Shown here piece after piece: positions 7,530 to 10,591 of a stretch of DNA of 10,591 nucleotides. The translations under genes and the position numbers were made by a program. The notes under the pieces are model-generated. The model was not told where the DNA came from. It was given only the letters and a program-made list of their open reading frames with translations, and made no database searches. Source of the stretch: Trebouxia sp. TZW2008. Taxonomy: Eukaryota; Chlorophyta; Trebouxiophyceae; Trebouxiales; Trebouxiaceae. The DNA lies in contig BDIU01000448.1 of NCBI GenBank assembly GCA_002118135.1, positions 1-10,591 on the forward strand, given 5' to 3'. Within the stretch, counting starts at the first letter, position 1; each line of letters begins with the position of its first letter.

Positions 7530-7594
7530 GTACACAAGCACTGCCTAGTTACACTCTGATGCAACTGTCTCTGAATCTGTGTGCTTGGATGCAG

Positions 7595-7792
7595 GCTTGG
7601 TGTGACAACAAAGCTTTTGACACTGTGATACATCCAATACCCAAGTGTGTCATATTTCTGGAAGACCTGCTACAAGAAGTGGTGGAGAAGAAGTCCAAAG
7701 ATCCATTTGGGACAATCAGAGTGGCCAGAAAAGCCCTTTCTAAGATCAGGTATCAGCCTCAGATGACTGTTGTGACCACAGCTGACAGTTGA
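7595..7792 (+). CDS. Tyrosine recombinase, core-binding domain exon
   Basis: Phase-0 continuation of the 7428 exon. AWCDNKAFDTVIHPIPKCVI followed by FLEDLLQEVVEKKSK fits the core-binding domain of tyrosine recombinases (wC...g.d...p....v..FL..l). GTIRVARKALSKI then corresponds to the conserved helix that often reads 'ti...rsals.i'. The frame ends at TGA 7790-7792, before any catalytic residue, so the gene is cut off here. The following recombinase-like text is in another frame at 7798. Confidence 0.6.
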   Translation, partial: AWCDNKAFDTVIHPIPKCVIFLEDLLQEVVEKKSKDPFGTIRVARKALSKIRYQPQMTVVTTADS

Positions 7793-7797
7793 CATTC

Positions 7798-7926
7798 ATG
7801 CTTTGTGCACTCACAAGGGAACTTCAAAGAGGTGTGCCACCTCCCTATGGAGTAACACTTGCAACACATGCGACTCTGCAAAAGCTACACAAAATGGTGC
7901 ATGGATATGCCAAATACCAGGCCTAG
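7798..7926 (+). pseudogene. Out-of-frame continuation of the recombinase
   Basis: In a frame shifted from the previous exon, 42 codons read as a helical, basic segment (LCALTRELQRGVPPPYGVTL, then KLHKMVHGYAKYQA) ending at TAG 7924-7926. In recombinases of this kind a linker-like region with Pro-Pro and a basic helix can precede the catalytic domain. I take it as the next part of the broken gene, but the family match is by feel, not by a named motif. Confidence 0.4.
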
Positions 7927-7960
7927 TTAAACCCCCCCTTTTATTTGTAGTGATGGTGAC

Positions 7961-8168
7961 TCATCTTCTCTGCCTTTTCGTTCTCATCTTTTCAGCTCTC
8001 TTGTCTTTGCACGTGGTGTAGTACCGTTGCTTCCCATTCCTTGAACCATTTAGACCAAAGACCTCCCCCAGCTTCACTTCCTTGTGTGTTACTTGAACTC
8101 CACCATTGTCCGCTGTGCACCCAACACAGTGCTTCTCATTCTCAGGGAGGTCCTTGTTGTTCTCCATG
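7961..8168 (-). CDS. Unknown - strand gene, last exon
   Basis: Last exon of a gene read right to left, ending at TGA (7963-7961). The acceptor AAACTAG leaves one base that completes the codon begun by CA at the end of the exon 8257-8394, so the splice is in frame. The product is polar with a Cys cluster (HCVGCTADNGG ... YYTTCKDKRAEK) that could bind zinc. It ends in a very basic tail, KDKRAEKMRTKRQRR, suited to nucleic-acid binding or nuclear import. The family is not recognised. Confidence 0.6.
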
Positions 8169-8256
8169 CTAGTTTGGAATGCTGCAGTAGCGTGAGACAT
8201 AGCTGCATAGCAAAGACAAACAAGCTGTGGTGCAGCAGTGTATTGCAGCCAGGTAC

Positions 8257-8394
8257 TGTGACACTTGATTGAATACATCAGCTTGCTCTGTCAGCTCATT
8301 GGAGTGTTTGGACTGTATATTGTTGACAGTGTACCTGTCATCCCCGATACCATAGTGTGGGTTGTCCACCTCGTCTGGTGTCCCTTGGTTCTCA
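8257..8394 (-). CDS. Unknown - strand gene, internal exon
   Basis: This 138-base exon lies between acceptor TGTGTTGCAG and donor CACA|GTACCT (intron 8169-8256, 88 bases). The text is clearly protein-like: ENQGTPDEVDNPHYGIGDDR, then YTVNNIQSKHSNELTEQADV. The joint to the upstream exon 8471-8593 is one base out of frame with the best sites (GAGC|GTGAGT and GCAG|T). Either I have the wrong site or there is a one-base indel. Confidence 0.55.
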
Positions 8395-8470
8395 CTGCAA
8401 CACATTCAAGTGAATGTGAGTCAGAGCAAGACTGCATATAATGAGGACACTTGCATTAATCCACACTCAC

Positions 8471-8593
8471 GCTCTGTCATGTGATCACACAGATCCTCGT
8501 ATGTCTTGAATTGCTGCAGCCAATTGTGATTCCCTGCTAGTTGCCCTGCAGCATATGCATAGTGGAATGAATCATCATGCTTCACGACACCAT
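8471..8593 (-). CDS. Unknown - strand gene, internal exon
   Basis: Bounded by acceptor CTATTGAAAG and donor GAGC|GTGAGT. It reads GVVKHDDSFHYAYAAGQLAG, then NHNWLQQFKTYEDLCDHMTE, an aromatic- and His-rich, folded-looking segment. It joins the exon 8654-8737 in phase 1 (T plus AT gives Tyr) across a 60-base intron (8594-8653) with a strong GTAAGA donor. No family is recognised. Confidence 0.6.
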
Positions 8594-8653
8594 CTTTCAA
8601 TAGTGTAATTTAAGCAGGCCATCACAAACTGTTAGCAGATACGGTGATCTTAC

Positions 8654-8737
8654 ACTTCTCAAAGTCCTGTGCATAGCTCTCATCTGCAATCCTGAGTTGT
8701 GTTGCAGCAGCACTTTTAGGACCCCCTATCCTACCCC
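8654..8737 (-). CDS. Unknown - strand gene, internal exon
   Basis: This 84-base phase-1/phase-1 exon lies between acceptor GCGCTGCAG and donor AAGT|GTAAGA. It reads GRIGGPKSAAATQLRIADES then YAQDFEK, a Gly-rich turn followed by an amphipathic helix. The match in phase with exons on both sides is strong support. The intron to the upstream exon is 8738-8798 (61 bases). Confidence 0.6.
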
Positions 8738-8798
8738 CTGCAGCGCACTTTTATGAGGGGCTGTGACAACAACATCGCTAGCTGCAGCCTGCACCTAC

Positions 8799-9076
8799 TG
8801 ATGGAGTTTGCTAGGTGTGGACTGACATCCTTGTTGAGAACAACCAAATGCAGAGTGTAGGCATCCCACTGTAGCTCTAAAGTTGGCCAGACCCTTCTCA
8901 ACCCAAGCAAGGGCATGTGGTGTGGTTGACATGGAAGGCGGGTCAGCAGCAGTCTGGTGATCCATTGTTTTGAATGGACCTACAGAGTTGAATGCAACTT
9001 GTCCAGATGTGGAAAGGCACTTGCAGTGGTGGCTGGTGTAGTCAGGACACTTGAGTCTCAGTAGGCAGCGCCCCAT
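8799..9076 (-). pseudogene. Unknown - strand gene, upstream exon with frameshift
   Basis: From the right, one frame reads a Cys/His cluster (KCPDYTSHHCKCLS) and then VGPFKTMDHQTAADPPSM and HALAWVEKGLANF. About base 8885 the protein-like text moves to another frame, LELQWDAYTLHLVVLNKDVS then PHLANSI, ending at donor ATCA|GTAGGT in phase 1 with the next exon. The switch looks like a one-base indel and suggests a decayed copy. The Cys/His cluster resembles a zinc-binding motif. The family is not recognised. The 5' end of the exon is uncertain (acceptor ACTCAAG at about 9050 is possible). Confidence 0.45.
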
Positions 9077-9079
9077 CTG

Positions 9080-9556
9080 TCAGTACTCCATGTTGTATGT
9101 TGTTCTCAGGGTTGTTCTCAGGGGAGACTGTGCGATATAGCGACTGCAGGTGGTACCAAGAGCCGGAGGCAATTGACTTTCCCATCGGTCATCAGTTTCA
9201 ACGTTGCGCAGGGCTACGGTAGTACTTCTGCCATTGGTAGCAAATCTGCTGACATAGCGCTCAAAGCGACTGGTGCTTGCCCTGTCCCTATGTAGCGGCA
9301 TAGGTGTGTTGCCCCTATGCAGTCTGATGAACAGGTGATCGATCACACGGCCTTCAGATGCCAGAGAGGCGGTGATCCTGCTGATTAGACGGCTGGAGGC
9401 TGAGACATAGTGCACAAGCAGACCAGCTTTGGTGTCGTACCAGGAGCACGCTAAGAGGAGCGCTAATAGTTCAGGCACAAGCAGCTTTGGACATGCATCA
9501 AATAATGAGCCTACAGTGATGGCAGTAAGGAGATATTCCGGCAGGTTGCTCATCAT
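9080..9556 (-). CDS. Hypothetical ORF, perhaps 5' part of the - strand gene
   Basis: A 158-codon ORF from ATG 9556-9554, CpG-richer than its surroundings. It starts with a Leu/Ala-rich stretch (PKLLVPELLALLLACSWYDT) that could be a buried helix or leader. An Arg/Ser/His-rich part follows (RDRASTSRFERYVSRFATNG). It lies directly upstream of the unknown - strand exons and could be their first exon, with a donor at G|GTACCA, but the phase to the next exon does not match cleanly. No family is recognised, and it could be chance. Confidence 0.35.
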   Translation of the reverse strand: MMSNLPEYLLTAITVGSLFDACPKLLVPELLALLLACSWYDTKAGLLVHYVSASSRLISRITASLASEGRVIDHLFIRLHRGNTPMPLHRDRASTSRFERYVSRFATNGRSTTVALRNVETDDRWESQLPPALGTTCSRYIAQSPLRTTLRTTYNMEY

Positions 9557-9973
9557 GGCTAGTGAAAGAGCAGCGCGATGCGGAAGGACTGTGTTGTGAA
9601 AGCACTGTGTCTTGATTTCAAATTTTGGAGTTTTGACTTCGTACTCACGGGTCTCTCAGACTATGCGTGTCTTAGCACGTCAGCTGCCGGAGGAATATCC
9701 CCTGTTAGATGCAAGGTTCACCATCTTTCAGGCAGCATTGATGGCATAGTACGAGGTTGGAATTTTGAGGCTTGTTGATGTTAGGCAATTGCAATGCTCT
9801 GTGTAATGGACTGTAGTAGACTTCTGCTGTGCATCCAAATGCATGTTCTCCTGTGGTTCAGCAAGGGACCCTCATCAGATCTGCCAGCAGCAAAGCATTT
9901 GCAGCCACTACAGAGGCTAGAATAGGTTGGTATACAAGTACAAATGATTGACCTGGCATCTGATGCTTTGCAG
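9557..9973. other. Stretch with no recognised gene
   Basis: A 66-codon forward frame (9578-9778) has no exon-like borders or recognisable motif. The segment separates the - strand ORF from the next recombinase piece and may hold the border of an inserted element. No terminal inverted repeats were found by eye. Confidence 0.4.
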
Positions 9974-10155
9974 ACTCTTCACTGCTCTACTGCAGGCCCT
10001 GACAGTGACCCTCTGAGGGATGGCTTTCAGGCCACAAGCTTGGACAGTGATGAAGTTGTGAGAATTCTGGATGCCTGCATAAGACATCAAGACCACTTCA
10101 ATGGATTCAAAGTTGCAGCTATGCTTCTACTGGGCACCAGCATTGGGTTTTAGAG
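9974..10155 (+). pseudogene. Tyrosine recombinase, catalytic domain part 1, frameshifted
   Basis: The exon probably starts after CTTTGCAG (9974) or ACTGCAG (9995) and ends before donor GTGAGT at 10156. Residues SLDSDEVVRILDAC then FNGFKVAAMLLLGTSIGF match the first helices of the tyrosine recombinase catalytic domain, just before the Arg-I motif. The run TTTT at 10148-10151 has one T more than needed. With it, TAG (10151-10153) ends the frame; without it, the exon would read into GFRGDDL across the intron. The copy is therefore inactive as read, or the base is a sequencing error. Confidence 0.6.
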
Positions 10156-10224
10156 GTGAGTTGAGCAGCTGCTGTCCACTGCTGCACCCAGTGCTGTGTT
10201 GTGACATGCTGTTTTGCAATGCAG

Positions 10225-10312
10225 GTGATGACCTGATGGATGCCAAACCCAGCTTACTTGCTCTGACTCCAGTTGTGCGCTTTGTACCTGTGCCAATGCA
10301 AGTGATCACATG
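10225..10312 (+). pseudogene. Tyrosine recombinase, catalytic domain part 2
   Basis: After a 69-base intron (donor GTGAGT, acceptor TTTGCAATGCAG) the text continues GDDLMDAKPSLLALTPVVRF then VPVPMQVIT. This corresponds to the region right after catalytic Arg-I (motif GFR|GDDL; the Arg codon AGA is at the end of part 1). The downstream catalytic residues (Lys, H-x-x-R, Tyr) are not present, because a GTAAGC donor at 10313 or the LINE piece ends the match. Most like Crypton/DIRS-type recombinases. Confidence 0.6.
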
Positions 10313-10402
10313 GTAAGCTCAGCATACATTCCTATCAGACCTCGTGCATGCTGATGAAGGACAAGGCTGCTGAGAACTCACTTGTCATGTTTTGTTCTGC
10401 AG

Positions 10403-10591
10403 TTTAGAGCTGAAGGCGCTGTTGTCCCTTTGCATTGGCAGCTGCTTTCAAAGTCTGCCTTCTGTGTTTGTCACAAGGTGGTGACTCGGGAGGAAGAGTA
10501 CAGATACCTTGGCTTTGTTTTCCATGCAACACGCAACATGACACACGGAGCAGAATTCTTGGTGTCTTCAGCCAAAAAAGCAATGCACGCT
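10403..10591 (+). mobile_element. LINE reverse transcriptase fragment, runs off window
   Basis: Frame open to the window end. The part ending EEEYRYLGFVFHATRNMTHG then AEFLVSSAKKAMHA matches the segment after the catalytic YxDD region in non-LTR retrotransposon reverse transcriptases (f-x-YLG-x-x-f...A..KA). The YLGF.FHAT form is familiar from green-algal LINEs. The left end is unclear: the frame is open upstream, but similarity is weak before about 10480. The catalytic motif itself is not in the window, so this is a 5'-truncated or degenerate copy. Confidence 0.6.

Noticed and set aside
7961..9556. KDZ-type transposase for the - strand gene
   Set aside because: Cys-rich clusters prompted the idea, but no family-specific motif could be found.
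7930..9970. DNA transposon with terminal inverted repeats between the recombinase halves
   Set aside because: No matching inverted repeats or target-site duplication were seen by eye at either side, so only an unspecified insertion can be proposed.
1..10591. CRISPR array, tRNA, rRNA or bacterial operon
   Set aside because: No regularly spaced short repeats, no cloverleaf-like segment and no rRNA core sequence were seen. The gene structure is intron-based.

Overview
This window looks like nuclear DNA of a eukaryote with short-to-medium spliceosomal introns, most likely a green alga. Nothing reads as a bacterial operon. Protein-like open stretches are bounded by GT(A/G)AG-type donors and pyrimidine-plus-CAG acceptors, and most introns of the main gene fall in phase 0. 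Other hints are a TTTAGGG-type telomere-like motif near the left edge, a TGTAA motif after the main gene, and retroelement and recombinase remnants of types common in chlorophytes. The lineage is an inference.

Left 6.2 kb (+ strand): one multi-exon gene whose first exon was not found. I place well-supported phase-0 exons at 529-819, 1238-1600, 2553-2951, 3304-3855, 4262-4606, 5003-5149, 5465-5749 and 6031-6156 (stop codon 6154-6156). Weaker ones lie at 409-498 and 1689-1754, with a decayed copy near 1848-1920. The product is a large (about 890 residues or more), mostly disordered Ala/Gln/Ser/Glu-rich protein with helical patches and a basic C-terminus. I do not recognise its family. The gene has been shaped by three tandem duplications: a 120-bp exon duplication, a three-copy unit of about 155 bp spanning exon/intron borders, and a perfect 48-bp in-frame coding duplication.

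Middle (6157-7427): no convincing gene. An abrupt CpG-dense patch (about 6960-7170) with a perfect 19-bp palindrome stands out from CpG-poor surroundings and may be a promoter.

Right 3.2 kb: pieces of a tyrosine recombinase (Crypton/DIRS-like) on the + strand. The core-binding domain is at 7428-7792, a linker-like segment at 7798-7926, and the catalytic Arg-I segment at 9974-10312. The reading frame is broken more than once. Between the halves, on the - strand, is a separate multi-exon gene (about 9076 to 7961) with consistent phase-1 introns in part and at least one apparent frameshift. I do not recognise its family. At the right edge a piece of a non-LTR (LINE) reverse transcriptase begins and runs out of the window. 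The right third therefore reads as a nested, decaying mobile-element region next to an expressed-looking host gene.
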